The notes under the pieces are model-generated. The model saw only the letters and a program-made list of their open reading frames with translations, was not told where the DNA came from and did no database searches. Of a DNA stretch of 64,000 bases, positions 29,316-37,994 are shown in pieces; position 1 is the first letter of the stretch, and each line of letters begins with the position of its first letter. The position numbers and the translations under genes are program-made. Source of the stretch: Escherichia hormaechei_A (GTDB lineage Bacteria; Pseudomonadota; Gammaproteobacteria; Enterobacterales; Enterobacteriaceae); the NCBI GenBank assembly GCA_042434945.1, contig CP170191.1:3286001-3350000 (forward strand). Direction: 5' to 3'.

Positions 29316-30338
29316 ATGGCGACAATTAAGGATGTGGCTCGTCTGGCCGGTGTTTCCGTCGCGACCGTCTCCCGCGTGATCAACAACTCCCCTAAAGCGA
29401 GTGATGCATCGCGCCAGGCCGTGCAGGACGCCATGGAAAACCTGAATTATCACCCTAACGCCAACGCGCGCGCCCTTGCCCAGCAGTCGACAGAAACCAT
29501 CGGGCTGGTGGTCGGAGATGTATCCGATCCGTTTTTCGGTGCGATGGTCAAAGCCGTAGAACAAGTCTCTTATCACACCGGAAATTTCCTGCTGATTGGT
29601 AATGGCTACCACAATGAACAGAAAGAGCGCCAGGCCATTGAGCAGCTGATCCGTCATCGCTGTGCGGCGCTGGTGGTCCATGCCAAAATGATCCCCGACG
29701 CCGAGCTAATCCATCTGATGAAACAGATGCCGGGGATGGTAATTATCAACCGTATTATTCCCGGTTTTGAAACCCGCTGCGTGGCGCTCGACGACCGTTA
29801 CGGCGCATGGCTCGCAACCCGTCATCTGATCCAGCAGGGCCATACCCGAATTGGTTATCTGTGCTCCAACCACCCAATTTCCGATGCGGAAGATCGCCTT
29901 CAGGGCTATTACGACGCGCTGCGTGAAGCCGGTCTGCCGTGCAACGATCGTCTTGTGGCGTACGGGGAACCGGATGAGAGTGGCGGCGAGCAGGCGATGA
30001 CGGAGCTGCTGGGCCGCGGGCGGAATTTCACCGCCGTGGCCAGCTATAACGACTCCATGGCCGCCGGCGCAATGGGCGTGCTGAATGATAACGGGATCGA
30101 CGTCCCGGCAGAAATTTCGCTGATTGGCTTTGATGATGTGCTGGTATCGCGCTACGTGCGCCCTCGCCTGACCACCGTGCGCTACCCGATTGTGACCATG
30201 GCAACGCAGGCGGCAGAACTGGCGTTAGCGCTGGCCGAGCATCGCCCGCCACCGGAAATTACCCACCTGTTCAGCCCAACCTTAGTGCGCCGTCACTCGG
30301 TGGTATCGCCCGCGGAAGCCGTGAGCGAACAGCGATAG
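29316..30338 (+). CDS. galR: Galactose operon repressor GalR
   Basis: LacI-family repressor of galactose uptake and metabolism; binds galactose as inducer. 340 residues (343 in K-12). The helix-turn-helix TIKDVARLAGVSVATVSRV is at residues 3-21, followed by the periplasmic-binding-like domain. The core matches E. coli GalR closely but residues 28-45 and the C-terminus are diverged, so this is the first gene of the long Enterobacter-like segment. Its last 46 bases overlap the convergent GNAT gene. Confidence 0.95.
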   Translation: MATIKDVARLAGVSVATVSRVINNSPKASDASRQAVQDAMENLNYHPNANARALAQQSTETIGLVVGDVSDPFFGAMVKAVEQVSYHTGNFLLIGNGYHNEQKERQAIEQLIRHRCAALVVHAKMIPDAELIHLMKQMPGMVIINRIIPGFETRCVALDDRYGAWLATRHLIQQGHTRIGYLCSNHPISDAEDRLQGYYDALREAGLPCNDRLVAYGEPDESGGEQAMTELLGRGRNFTAVASYNDSMAAGAMGVLNDNGIDVPAEISLIGFDDVLVSRYVRPRLTTVRYPIVTMATQAAELALALAEHRPPPEITHLFSPTLVRRHSVVSPAEAVSEQR

Positions 30339-30769
30339 AGATGGACGGTTTTATCCGGGTATTCCAGCGCATCGCCGATGTAGTGCCAGCCGTAACGTTC
30401 GTAGAAGTCGCGGCAGGCAGACCAGAGATGAAGCTCGTGATACCCGGCGCGTCGCGCGTAGCCGATAACATGCTGCTGAAGTTTTCCCGCCAGCCCGTTT
30501 CCCCGGGCGGCTTCATCGACATACAGCGCAGCCAGCCAGGGGTGGAGATCCTGCCGGGAAATTAAATCGCAACGCCACAACCCAACGGTGCCCAGCAGGT
30601 GGTCATCCTCAACGGCAATAAAGGTGAGCGGTAACTCGCCCGGCGTCAGGCTGTGCTCAACAATGCTCTGGAAAAAGGCACGCGGCATACCTTCACCAAA
30701 CGCGTTCCAGATCCAGTCGATCACCCGCTGTGTAAACTGCGGCGCAGCGTGAAGCGGCAGTATATTCAC
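30293..30769 (-). CDS. GNAT family N-acetyltransferase
   Basis: 158 residues with a GNAT fold: the acetyl-CoA-binding stretch LAALYVDEAARGNGLAGKL (the R/Q-x-x-G-x-G/A loop) is clear. Substrate unknown. It uses a GTG start at 30769 that overlaps the gntR-type stop (GTGA), so it is the last gene of the PTS-glycosidase-regulator operon; its 3' end runs into galR. It may acetylate a sugar or amino compound linked to the operon, or be a passenger. No counterpart between galR and lysA in K-12. Confidence 0.8.
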   Translation of the reverse strand: MNILPLHAAPQFTQRVIDWIWNAFGEGMPRAFFQSIVEHSLTPGELPLTFIAVEDDHLLGTVGLWRCDLISRQDLHPWLAALYVDEAARGNGLAGKLQQHVIGYARRAGYHELHLWSACRDFYERYGWHYIGDALEYPDKTVHLYRCSLTASAGDTTE

Positions 30770-31539
30770 ACCAGTTTCCCCTGGAAAAGGGGGACCGATT
30801 CAAAGAGATAGCCGTCAAAATCGGGCGCGTCTTCGTCTGACAGCTCAAGCAGGCTCTTTTTGACGTTTTCAAGATGCTGGAACATCGCCTGCCACGCCCC
30901 CATCACGTCGCGGCGGCGGAGCGCAGCGAGAATGGTTTGCCTGTCGCCGAGCCATTTCAGCCGCCATGCGCGGCTGGCGATGTGGCCGTTAAACTGCTGC
31001 CACAGCGGGCTGCTGTCCATGTGATGCCAGACGCTTTCAACGGTCGCCAGCAGCATCTGGTTTTGTGTGGCTCCCGCCAGCACCAGGTGGAACATTTTGT
31101 TGTTGTCCTGGCTGCGATCGTCGGCGGCAATAGCCCGTTGCTCCTGCTCGATGATGCGGCGCAGGTTGTCGATATCCGCCCGCGTCGCCATTTTTGCGGC
31201 AAAGGCGGCAATGTTGCTTTCAAGCAGCTGGCGCGCCTGAAGAATTTCAAACGGACCCACGTCACTGTTCAGAAAACGTTCTTCCTCGTTTTCATGCTCC
31301 TCCGGAATGCGCATCACGTACACGCCAGACCCCTGGCGAATATCCACCGTCCCCTGTAGCTCAAGCATCAGCAGCGCCTCGCGCACGATAGTGCGGCTCA
31401 CGCCATACGTCTCGGCAATGTTGCGCTCCGGCGGCAGACGCGATCCCACGGGATAATGCCCCTGGATAATCTGCGCCCGTAAATCCTCGCCAATCTCCTG
31501 GTACTGTTTTTTTTCCGGCAGGATGACAGCCTTATCCAC
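30766..31539 (-). CDS. GntR-family (FCD) regulator, UxuR/ExuR-like
   Basis: 257 residues. N-terminal winged helix (residues about 10-75, with GSRLPPERNIAETYGVSRTI and REALLMLELQG) and a C-terminal all-helical FCD ligand domain. The motif GPFEILQARQLLESNIAAFAA and the ending HLENVKKSLLELS closely resemble UxuR and ExuR, hexuronate repressors. GTG start at 31539 behind AGGTG. It lies in the operon it probably controls: two TTGGNATGCCAA palindromes before the PTS gene match the UxuR-type operator core. Inferred ligand: a sugar acid or sugar phosphate. Confidence 0.85.
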   Translation of the reverse strand: MDKAVILPEKKQYQEIGEDLRAQIIQGHYPVGSRLPPERNIAETYGVSRTIVREALLMLELQGTVDIRQGSGVYVMRIPEEHENEEERFLNSDVGPFEILQARQLLESNIAAFAAKMATRADIDNLRRIIEQEQRAIAADDRSQDNNKMFHLVLAGATQNQMLLATVESVWHHMDSSPLWQQFNGHIASRAWRLKWLGDRQTILAALRRRDVMGAWQAMFQHLENVKKSLLELSDEDAPDFDGYLFESVPLFQGKLV

Positions 31540-31617
31540 GTTTTCACCTGTGTTTATCAGTTAATGCGCGGGCCGGACGTCCTCCCGGCCAGTTTGTGCG
31601 CTATTTTACCAGAAGGC

Positions 31618-33045
31618 TTACTTCCATTCATCGTCAACCCTGAGCGTCAGCACACGCTCATCGCGCAGCTGGCGAAACCAGGATGCCGATTTCTTTGCCC
31701 GCCGTGCGCGATGGTTTTCAAGGTCGACCTCAATAAGCCCGTAGCGGTTTTTAAACGCGTTCATCGGGGAGACGTTGTCGGTGAAGGCCCACAGCATATA
31801 GCCGTGGCAGTTAGCCCCCGCCTCCCGCGCCAGCAGCGTGTAATAAAGATGTTCGCTGAGAAACGCAATGCGGTATGCGTCATCGATAATGCCGTCGCGA
31901 TTGCGAAACTGCGCTTCGTTCTCCACGCCCATCCCGCTTTCCGCCACAAACCATTCAATGTTGCGATACTCGTTTTTAATCCGCATCGCCATATCGTAAA
32001 TAATGCGCGGGAAGATCTCCCAGCCGCGGGAGGTGTTCATCCTCCGCCCCGGCAGCTCGAACGGCTCGTAGTAGTACGCCGGGTGGAACGGCGTCTCCGG
32101 GTGCCAGGCGCGGGACGGGGCTTTGACGCGATGCGGGTAATAGAGGTTAATGCCCAGCTCGTCGACGGTGTTGTCGGCAATCAGCGCCAGCTCGTCAGCC
32201 GTGTAATCCCACTGCACCTGATGCTGCGCCAGCAGGGTAAAAAGCGCCTGCGGATAGCGCCCGTGCACCAGCGGGTCAAGAAAGACGCGGTTATAGAACA
32301 GATCGTACATCTCTGCCGCCCGCACGTCATGCGACGCGCGCGAGCGCGGGTAGGTCACCTCCGGGTTGAGAATACAACCCACCGTGCCGTCATACCCTTT
32401 CTCGCGAAACAGCTTCACCACTTTCGCCGTCGCCAGCACCTTATGGTGGTTCCACTGCATCCAGGTGCTGGTGTTCTGCTCATAGGGCCAGCGCAGTGCG
32501 TCAAGGTAGACGCGCGTCTGGACCACAATCGGCTCGTTGAAGGTAAACCAGCGGGTGACTTTGCCGTGAAAGCGCTCAAACACCTTTTCCGCATAGCGAA
32601 CGAACAGCTCGGCGACGTGCTTCGACGCCCAGCCGCCGTAGGTCTCCAGCAGCACGCCCGGCAATTCGTAGTGTTCCAGGCAGATCATCGGCTCAATGCC
32701 CTGACGGTGCATTTCATCGAACAGCGCGTCGTAATAGGCGGCGTACTCTTCATCTACGGTGGCGTTTTCATAGTCGGTCAAAAAGCGCGACCAGTTGATC
32801 GAGGTGCGATAGTGCGTCAGTCCCGCCTGCTTCATCAGCGCCACGTCTTCGCGAAAGCGATTGATAAAGTCGGTTGCCACCGCCGGGCCGTAGCCGTTGT
32901 GCCAGACGTGACGATCGTTCTTGTACCAGAGATCGATCCACGAATCCTGCCCCGGCTTTTTGCCGCTCCAGCCCTCGGTCTGCCAGGCCGATGCTGCCGC
33001 GCCCAGCATAAAATCTGGCGGTATGGTTATCTGTTTTATGCTCAT
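31618..33045 (-). CDS. Glycoside hydrolase family 1, probable 6-phospho-beta-glycosidase
   Basis: 475 residues, usual GH1 size. Acid/base Glu171 in WFTFNEPIVV and nucleophile Glu369 in WFVAESGMG (ESG instead of the common ENG). The loop SPMNAFKNRYGLIEVD has Ser426, Lys432 and Tyr435 where phospho-specific members carry Ser/Lys/Tyr and lacks the Glu-Trp of plain beta-glucosidases, which with the PTS partner suggests a phosphorylated substrate; the Lys is one place out of register. Start at 33045 behind AGGACAGG, eight bases past the PTS stop; an ATG 21 codons upstream lies inside that gene. Confidence 0.85.
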   Translation of the reverse strand: MSIKQITIPPDFMLGAAASAWQTEGWSGKKPGQDSWIDLWYKNDRHVWHNGYGPAVATDFINRFREDVALMKQAGLTHYRTSINWSRFLTDYENATVDEEYAAYYDALFDEMHRQGIEPMICLEHYELPGVLLETYGGWASKHVAELFVRYAEKVFERFHGKVTRWFTFNEPIVVQTRVYLDALRWPYEQNTSTWMQWNHHKVLATAKVVKLFREKGYDGTVGCILNPEVTYPRSRASHDVRAAEMYDLFYNRVFLDPLVHGRYPQALFTLLAQHQVQWDYTADELALIADNTVDELGINLYYPHRVKAPSRAWHPETPFHPAYYYEPFELPGRRMNTSRGWEIFPRIIYDMAMRIKNEYRNIEWFVAESGMGVENEAQFRNRDGIIDDAYRIAFLSEHLYYTLLAREAGANCHGYMLWAFTDNVSPMNAFKNRYGLIEVDLENHRARRAKKSASWFRQLRDERVLTLRVDDEWK

Positions 33046-33052
33046 CCTGTCC

Positions 33053-34378
33053 TCATGCGTTATCGGTGGCTTGTTGCAGTGCGGCCTGATCTGCGCGGCG
33101 TGAGGCAATTTTCACAAACGGCAGATAGATAATCACCGCGGTCACGATGCAGATAAACTGGGTGATCACCGCCCCCATGGAGCCCGCGGTTGACAGCCAG
33201 GCGTTGATCAGCGGCGGCGTGGTCCAGGGCGCCATCACCACGGCTTTCCCGGCAAATCCGGTCACGGTGGCAAAGTAGCCAATCGAGCCCGTCACCAGCG
33301 GCGTGATGATGAACGGGATAGCCAGGATCGGGTTGAGCATGACTGGCATCCCGAAGATCACCGGCTCGTTGATGTTAAAAATACCCGGGCCGATGGAGAG
33401 CTTAGCGATCTCCTTCATCTCTTTACGTTTGGTGGCAATCATGACGGCTATCAGCAGGCCGATGGTCAGGCCGGAGCCGCCGATGCTCATATAGACGTCC
33501 CAGAACGGCATGGTGATGATGTTTGGCACCTCTTTGCCCTGCTCGAACGCGCTCATGTTGACAGTGATCGCCCCCAGCAGCAGCGGCTCGCGGATCGGCT
33601 TGATCATCTGGTTGCCGTGAATACCAATCACCCAGAACAGCTGGGCGACAAACATCAGCAGCAGGATCCCCGGCAGGCTTTGCACCACGCGCTCCAGCGG
33701 CTGTTGCACCACCTGGTAAACCGCGTCGTAGAGATACATTCCGGTAACCCGATGAAACACGAAGCCAAAGGTGGCGATGGCGGTGGTGGTGATAATGGCC
33801 GGGATCAGCGCAGAGAACGACGCGGCGACGTTCGGCGGCACCGTGTCTGGCATCCTGATTTTCAGCCCCTTGCGGTTTTCCAGCCAGCAGTAAATCTCCA
33901 CTGACAGGATGGCGATAAACATGCCGAGGAACAGGCTGCGGGTATCCGAGAACTGGCGCAGCAGCACGTCTTTCACCACGTGCATCTCGCCGTCCACCAG
34001 CATTTCCACCGTGGTCGGCGTCACGCAGATAAAGCAGATCACCGCCAGCAGGCCGGGGAACAGGGACTTAATGCCGTTAATACGCCCCAGCTCAATGCCG
34101 ATTAAAAACACCGCGCCGATGTTGAGAAAGTTGAGCGTGGCATAGTTCAGCGCACTGGTGATCGGCTTTAACGCCGCCAGAAACGACAGCGACTGAAAGC
34201 TCGCCAGGCCGTTTTTCGGATCCAGCACCATATTGGAGATCAGTACCGAGAACGCCCCCACAATGATGACCGGCATTAAGGTAATAAACGCAGACTTAAT
34301 CGCCTGGATATAGCGATAGCTGTTGAAGGTGGTGGCAAAACTGCCCAGAGCGTCGATCAGTTTTTCCTGAAATGCCAT
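33053..34378 (-). CDS. PTS sugar transporter subunit IIC, lactose/cellobiose family
   Basis: 441-residue membrane protein with about ten hydrophobic segments; translocates and helps phosphorylate a beta-glycoside across the inner membrane. Family motif GPGIFNINEPVIFGMPVMLN is conserved. The ATG at 34378 follows GAGG; an in-frame ATG 27 codons upstream runs through the operator. No EIIA or EIIB gene is adjacent, so it must borrow them (for example from a chb/cel-type system). First gene of the operon EIIC-GH1-gntR-GNAT. Confidence 0.88.
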   Translation of the reverse strand: MAFQEKLIDALGSFATTFNSYRYIQAIKSAFITLMPVIIVGAFSVLISNMVLDPKNGLASFQSLSFLAALKPITSALNYATLNFLNIGAVFLIGIELGRINGIKSLFPGLLAVICFICVTPTTVEMLVDGEMHVVKDVLLRQFSDTRSLFLGMFIAILSVEIYCWLENRKGLKIRMPDTVPPNVAASFSALIPAIITTTAIATFGFVFHRVTGMYLYDAVYQVVQQPLERVVQSLPGILLLMFVAQLFWVIGIHGNQMIKPIREPLLLGAITVNMSAFEQGKEVPNIITMPFWDVYMSIGGSGLTIGLLIAVMIATKRKEMKEIAKLSIGPGIFNINEPVIFGMPVMLNPILAIPFIITPLVTGSIGYFATVTGFAGKAVVMAPWTTPPLINAWLSTAGSMGAVITQFICIVTAVIIYLPFVKIASRRADQAALQQATDNA

Positions 34379-34434
34379 AGGGTAATACCTCAGTAAAAGG
34401 GCTTTTATTGAATAAGATGGACAGCCGGATACTA

Positions 34435-34446
34435 TTGGTATGCCAA
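34435..34446. promoter_or_regulatory. Putative GntR/UxuR-type operator 1
   Basis: TTGGTATGCCAA, one mismatch from a perfect palindrome and one base from the UxuR/ExuR core TTGGTATACCAA. It lies 57 bases before the PTS EIIC start, in a position to block transcription. Confidence 0.6.
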
Positions 34447-34528
34447 AAATAGCGTCCACAGGCGCTTTGTTCTGTGATTAAGCTCTCAATGAGGTAAGAG
34501 GTATTCCAGATTGCGATTTATCACCATT

Positions 34529-34540
34529 TTGGCATGCCAA
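34529..34540. promoter_or_regulatory. Putative GntR/UxuR-type operator 2
   Basis: Perfect palindrome TTGGCATGCCAA with the same half-sites as operator 1, 94 bases further upstream (centre to centre, near nine helical turns). It also lies about 140 bases before the divergent lacI-type gene and could serve both. The remainder of 34379-34677 presumably holds the two promoters. Confidence 0.6.
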
Positions 34541-34677
34541 TGACAGGCATTTATCCCGCGGGCGAGGATCGTTACCGAAAAGCGTGATCGTTATGGGGTT
34601 TTGCCCTTCCCACGTCGCTTATGCGCCGGATGGTCTGTGTTAAACTGCAAACCATTACGTGGAAACAGGAATTTCGA

Positions 34678-35715
34678 ATGGCAACAATGCTGGATGTCTC
34701 ACTGCGTGCGGGCGTGTCGAAGGCCACCGTTTCGCGCGTGCTGAACGGCACAGGTCAGGTTAAAGAGAGCACGCGTCAGCAGGTATTTCGCGCGATGGAG
34801 GAGCTGGGCTATCGTCCGAACTTTCTCGCGCGTTCGCTGGCTAACCAGACCAGCAACAGCATTGGTCTGGTCGTCTCGACGTTCGACGGTTTTTACTTTG
34901 GTCGTTTGCTACAGCAGGCGTCACGGCAGACCGAAAAGCACGGAAAACAGCTGATTGTTACCGACGGTCACGACGCACCTGAGCAGGAAGAACAGGCGGT
35001 CCAGATGCTCGCCGATCGCAAGTGCGACGCCATCGTGCTGTATACGCGTTACATGAGCGAAAAGACGATCCTGAAGCTGATCAACAGCGTGCAGACGCCG
35101 CTGGTGATCATTAACCGTGAAGTGAGCCAGGCGGCGGATCGCTGCGTCTTCTTTGAACAGCAGGACGCAGCCTTCAAAGCGGTGGATTACCTGATAAGCC
35201 AGGGCCACCGGGAGATCGCCTGTATCACCGTCCCGATCCACACGCCAACGGGTAAAGCGCGACTGATGGGCTACCGTAAGGCGCTGGAGAAGCACGGTAT
35301 TCGTCTCGACGAGCGGCGGATTAAATACGGCGATGCAGGCATGACGCGGGGTTACGAGCTGTGCAAGGAGCTGATTGCGGAAAAGACATCGTTCAGCGCC
35401 CTGTTTGCCTGTAACGATGATATGGCCCTGGGCGCCTCCAAAGCATTACACCAGGCCGGGCTGAAGATCCCGCAGGATATTTCGCTGTTTGGTTTTGACG
35501 ATGCCCCCAGCGCAAAGTGGCTGGAGCCTGCCCTGTCGTCGGTGTATCTGCCGATCGACAACATGATCGTCACGGCGATCGACCAGGCGATCCGGCTGGC
35601 AAAAAACCAGCCGGTTGAAGCGATCCCGCCGTTCACCGGCACGCTGGTGTTACGCGATTCGGTGACAACAGGGCCCTGGTTTAATCAGACCAGCTCTAAC
35701 GCCAGCAGCTCCTGA
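34678..35715 (+). CDS. LacI-family transcriptional regulator, AscG-like
   Basis: 345 residues. Helix-turn-helix MLDVSLRAGVSKATVSRVL at residues 4-22, then a sugar-binding domain ending TLVLRDSVTTGP. It resembles AscG, the repressor of the asc beta-glucoside operon, at roughly half identity. The ATG at 34678 follows AGGA; the reading frame upstream has no family match. Divergent from the PTS operon; may regulate it together with the GntR protein. Its last 31 bases overlap the convergent lysA end. Confidence 0.85.
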   Translation: MATMLDVSLRAGVSKATVSRVLNGTGQVKESTRQQVFRAMEELGYRPNFLARSLANQTSNSIGLVVSTFDGFYFGRLLQQASRQTEKHGKQLIVTDGHDAPEQEEQAVQMLADRKCDAIVLYTRYMSEKTILKLINSVQTPLVIINREVSQAADRCVFFEQQDAAFKAVDYLISQGHREIACITVPIHTPTGKARLMGYRKALEKHGIRLDERRIKYGDAGMTRGYELCKELIAEKTSFSALFACNDDMALGASKALHQAGLKIPQDISLFGFDDAPSAKWLEPALSSVYLPIDNMIVTAIDQAIRLAKNQPVEAIPPFTGTLVLRDSVTTGPWFNQTSSNASSS

Positions 35716-36947
35716 ATGGTCTGGCGACGGCGAATCAGCCGCGCCACGCCGTTATCAAACAATACTTCCGGCAGCAGCGGGCGGCTATTGTAGTTGGAAG
35801 ACATAGACGCCCCGTACGCGCCAGTATCATGCAGCACCAGATAATCTCCCGGTTTTACCTCTGGCAGCGAACGGGTTTCGACTTTCCCGCCTTCCTGCTG
35901 AGTAAAGACGTCACCGGATTCACACAGCGGGCCGGCAACAACGGTCTCGATGCGCGGGGCGTTAACCAGATCGCGGCCATCGGCGGCAAGTGCGGTGATG
36001 TGATGATAGCTGCCGTACATGGACGGGCGCATCAGATCGTTGAAGCCAGCATCAATCAGCACAAAGTGACGGCTTCCCATCTCCTTCACGCTCCGCACCT
36101 GCGCCACCAGCACGCCGGCCTCGGCAACCAGGAAACGACCCGGCTCAATCTCCAGCTTCACCGCATGGCCCAGATGGGCGGCGATGCTGTCACGCGCGGC
36201 GCTCCACAGGCCGTAGTAGTGATCCGTGTCGATCGCCTCTTCCCCTTCGCGGTAAGGGATCGAAAGCCCTCCCCCGGCGGAGATCGCCTCCAGATCCTGA
36301 CCAAAATCGATAACCTGACGCACCATGGCGCCACAGACCTGCTCAAGATGGCCGTAATCCACGCCGGACCCGATATGCATGTGAATGCCCACCAGCTTGA
36401 GGTTGTAGCGTTGTAAAACCTCCAGCGCCGCAGGCATATCGGCATACCAGATCCCGTGCTTGCTGTTTTCGCCCCCGGTGTTGGTTTTCTGACTGTGACC
36501 GTGACCAAAGCCCGGGTTGATGCGCAGCCAGACGCGATGGCCAGGAGAGACCTGCCCAAGCTGTTCCAGCATATCCACCGAACCGGCATTGACCGGGATT
36601 TGCAGCTCGTGCACGCGCGCCAGCGTGGCGTCGTCAATCAGGTCAGCGGTGAAGACGATCGCGTCGCTGTCGGCTTTCGGATCAAACCCGGCCGCCAGCG
36701 CACGTTCGATTTCACCCAGCGATACGGAGTCAACCTTCACGCCCTGCTCGCGCATCAGGCGCAGAATATGAATATTGGAGCAGGCCTTCTGCGCAAAACG
36801 CACCACGTCAAACTGATGCAGCGCGGCGATCTTCTCGCGGACAATCTGTGCATCGTAGACCCACACCGGACAGCCGAATTCGGCAGGCAGGCGCAGCAGG
36901 TTATCGGCGTTTAAATCGGTCTCAGTCTGGTTGAGTGGGCGTGGCAT
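35685..36947 (-). CDS. lysA: Diaminopimelate decarboxylase
   Basis: Last step of lysine synthesis: PLP-dependent decarboxylation of meso-diaminopimelate. 420 residues, as in E. coli. PLP lysine in VVRFAQKACSN; glycine-rich phosphate loop HIGSGVD and ISAGGGLSIPY; active-site GPLCESGDVF. Start at 36947 chosen to match the E. coli length; upstream in-frame ATGs extend into the lysR promoter region. Divergent from lysR, which activates it in E. coli. Diverged from K-12. Confidence 0.97.
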   Translation of the reverse strand: MPRPLNQTETDLNADNLLRLPAEFGCPVWVYDAQIVREKIAALHQFDVVRFAQKACSNIHILRLMREQGVKVDSVSLGEIERALAAGFDPKADSDAIVFTADLIDDATLARVHELQIPVNAGSVDMLEQLGQVSPGHRVWLRINPGFGHGHSQKTNTGGENSKHGIWYADMPAALEVLQRYNLKLVGIHMHIGSGVDYGHLEQVCGAMVRQVIDFGQDLEAISAGGGLSIPYREGEEAIDTDHYYGLWSAARDSIAAHLGHAVKLEIEPGRFLVAEAGVLVAQVRSVKEMGSRHFVLIDAGFNDLMRPSMYGSYHHITALAADGRDLVNAPRIETVVAGPLCESGDVFTQQEGGKVETRSLPEVKPGDYLVLHDTGAYGASMSSNYNSRPLLPEVLFDNGVARLIRRRQTIQELLALELV

Positions 36948-37067
36948 GGTCGTCTCCGGAAATCTGTTTTTTATCATTACGCCATAGCCTGGAGAGAATA
37001 AAAAATATCGTTTTATCGTGAGTCTATGCAAAAATGATATGGACTACGCTCAGCCATCAGGTGCCCT

Positions 37068-37994
37068 ATGCCCGCCGTTAACCTACGCCATATCGAGATT
37101 TTTCATGCGGTAATGACCACCGGCAATCTCACTGAAGCCGCGCACATGCTGCACACCTCGCAGCCGACGGTCAGCCGCGAGCTGGCGCGTTTTGAGAAAG
37201 TGCTGGGGCTGAAGCTGTTTGAACGCACCCGCGGCAGGCTGCATCCAACCGTGCAGGGTTTACGCCTGTTTGAGGAGGTTCAGCGCTCCTGGTACGGGCT
37301 GGACAGGATCGTGAGCGCGGCAGAGAGCCTGAGGGAGTTCCGCCAGGGCGAGCTGTCCATCGTCTGCCTGCCGGTCTTTTCCCAGTCATTCCTGCCGGTA
37401 CTGTTACAGCCTTTTCTGGCCCGCTATCCGGAGGTCAGCCTGACCATCGTGCCGCAGGAGTCGCCGCTGCTGGAGGAGTGGCTTTCGGCCCAGCGCCACG
37501 ATCTGGGTCTGACCGAAACCCTCGTCACGCCAGCGGGAACGGAACGCACGGAGCTGCTGTCGCTGGATGAGGTCTGCGTGCTACCTGCCAGCCACCCGCT
37601 TGCCCACAAAGCGGAGCTGACGCCGGCGGATTTTCACGGTGAGAACTATATCAGCCTGTCGCAGACCGACAGCTACCGGCAGCTTCTGGATGGCCTGTTT
37701 GCCGAACATCAGGTGAAGCGGCGGATGGTGATGGAAACGCACAGTGCGGCGTCTATTTGCGCGATGGTGCGCGCGGGCGTGGGTATTTCGGTGGTGAACC
37801 CGCTCACGGCCATGGACTACGCCAGCAGCGGCGTGGTTCTGCGCCGTTTTAGCGTTTCCGTTCCCTTTACCGTGAGCCTGATCCGCCCGCTGCACCGGCC
37901 CGCCTCAGCGCTGGTTGATGCCTTTAGTGAACACCTGATTGCGCACGCGCGTCAGGTGGCGCTTCGCTTACCTGACCTGCAAAAACCACTATGA
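37068..37994 (+). CDS. lysR: LysR, activator of lysA
   Basis: Founding member of the LysR family: activates lysA in response to diaminopimelate and represses itself. 308 residues. N-terminal winged helix (LTEAAHMLHTSQPTVSRELARFEKVLGLKLF) and a two-lobe effector domain. The 120-base divergent gap to lysA should hold the shared operator. The end overlaps the convergent ygeA end by six bases. Confidence 0.96.
   Translation: MPAVNLRHIEIFHAVMTTGNLTEAAHMLHTSQPTVSRELARFEKVLGLKLFERTRGRLHPTVQGLRLFEEVQRSWYGLDRIVSAAESLREFRQGELSIVCLPVFSQSFLPVLLQPFLARYPEVSLTIVPQESPLLEEWLSAQRHDLGLTETLVTPAGTERTELLSLDEVCVLPASHPLAHKAELTPADFHGENYISLSQTDSYRQLLDGLFAEHQVKRRMVMETHSAASICAMVRAGVGISVVNPLTAMDYASSGVVLRRFSVSVPFTVSLIRPLHRPASALVDAFSEHLIAHARQVALRLPDLQKPL

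Noticed and set aside
31564..33132. A 522-codon open frame antisense to the GH1 gene
   Set aside because: It mirrors the coding strand of a clear GH1 enzyme; long antisense frames are common in GC-rich genes. Its product shows no recognisable domain.
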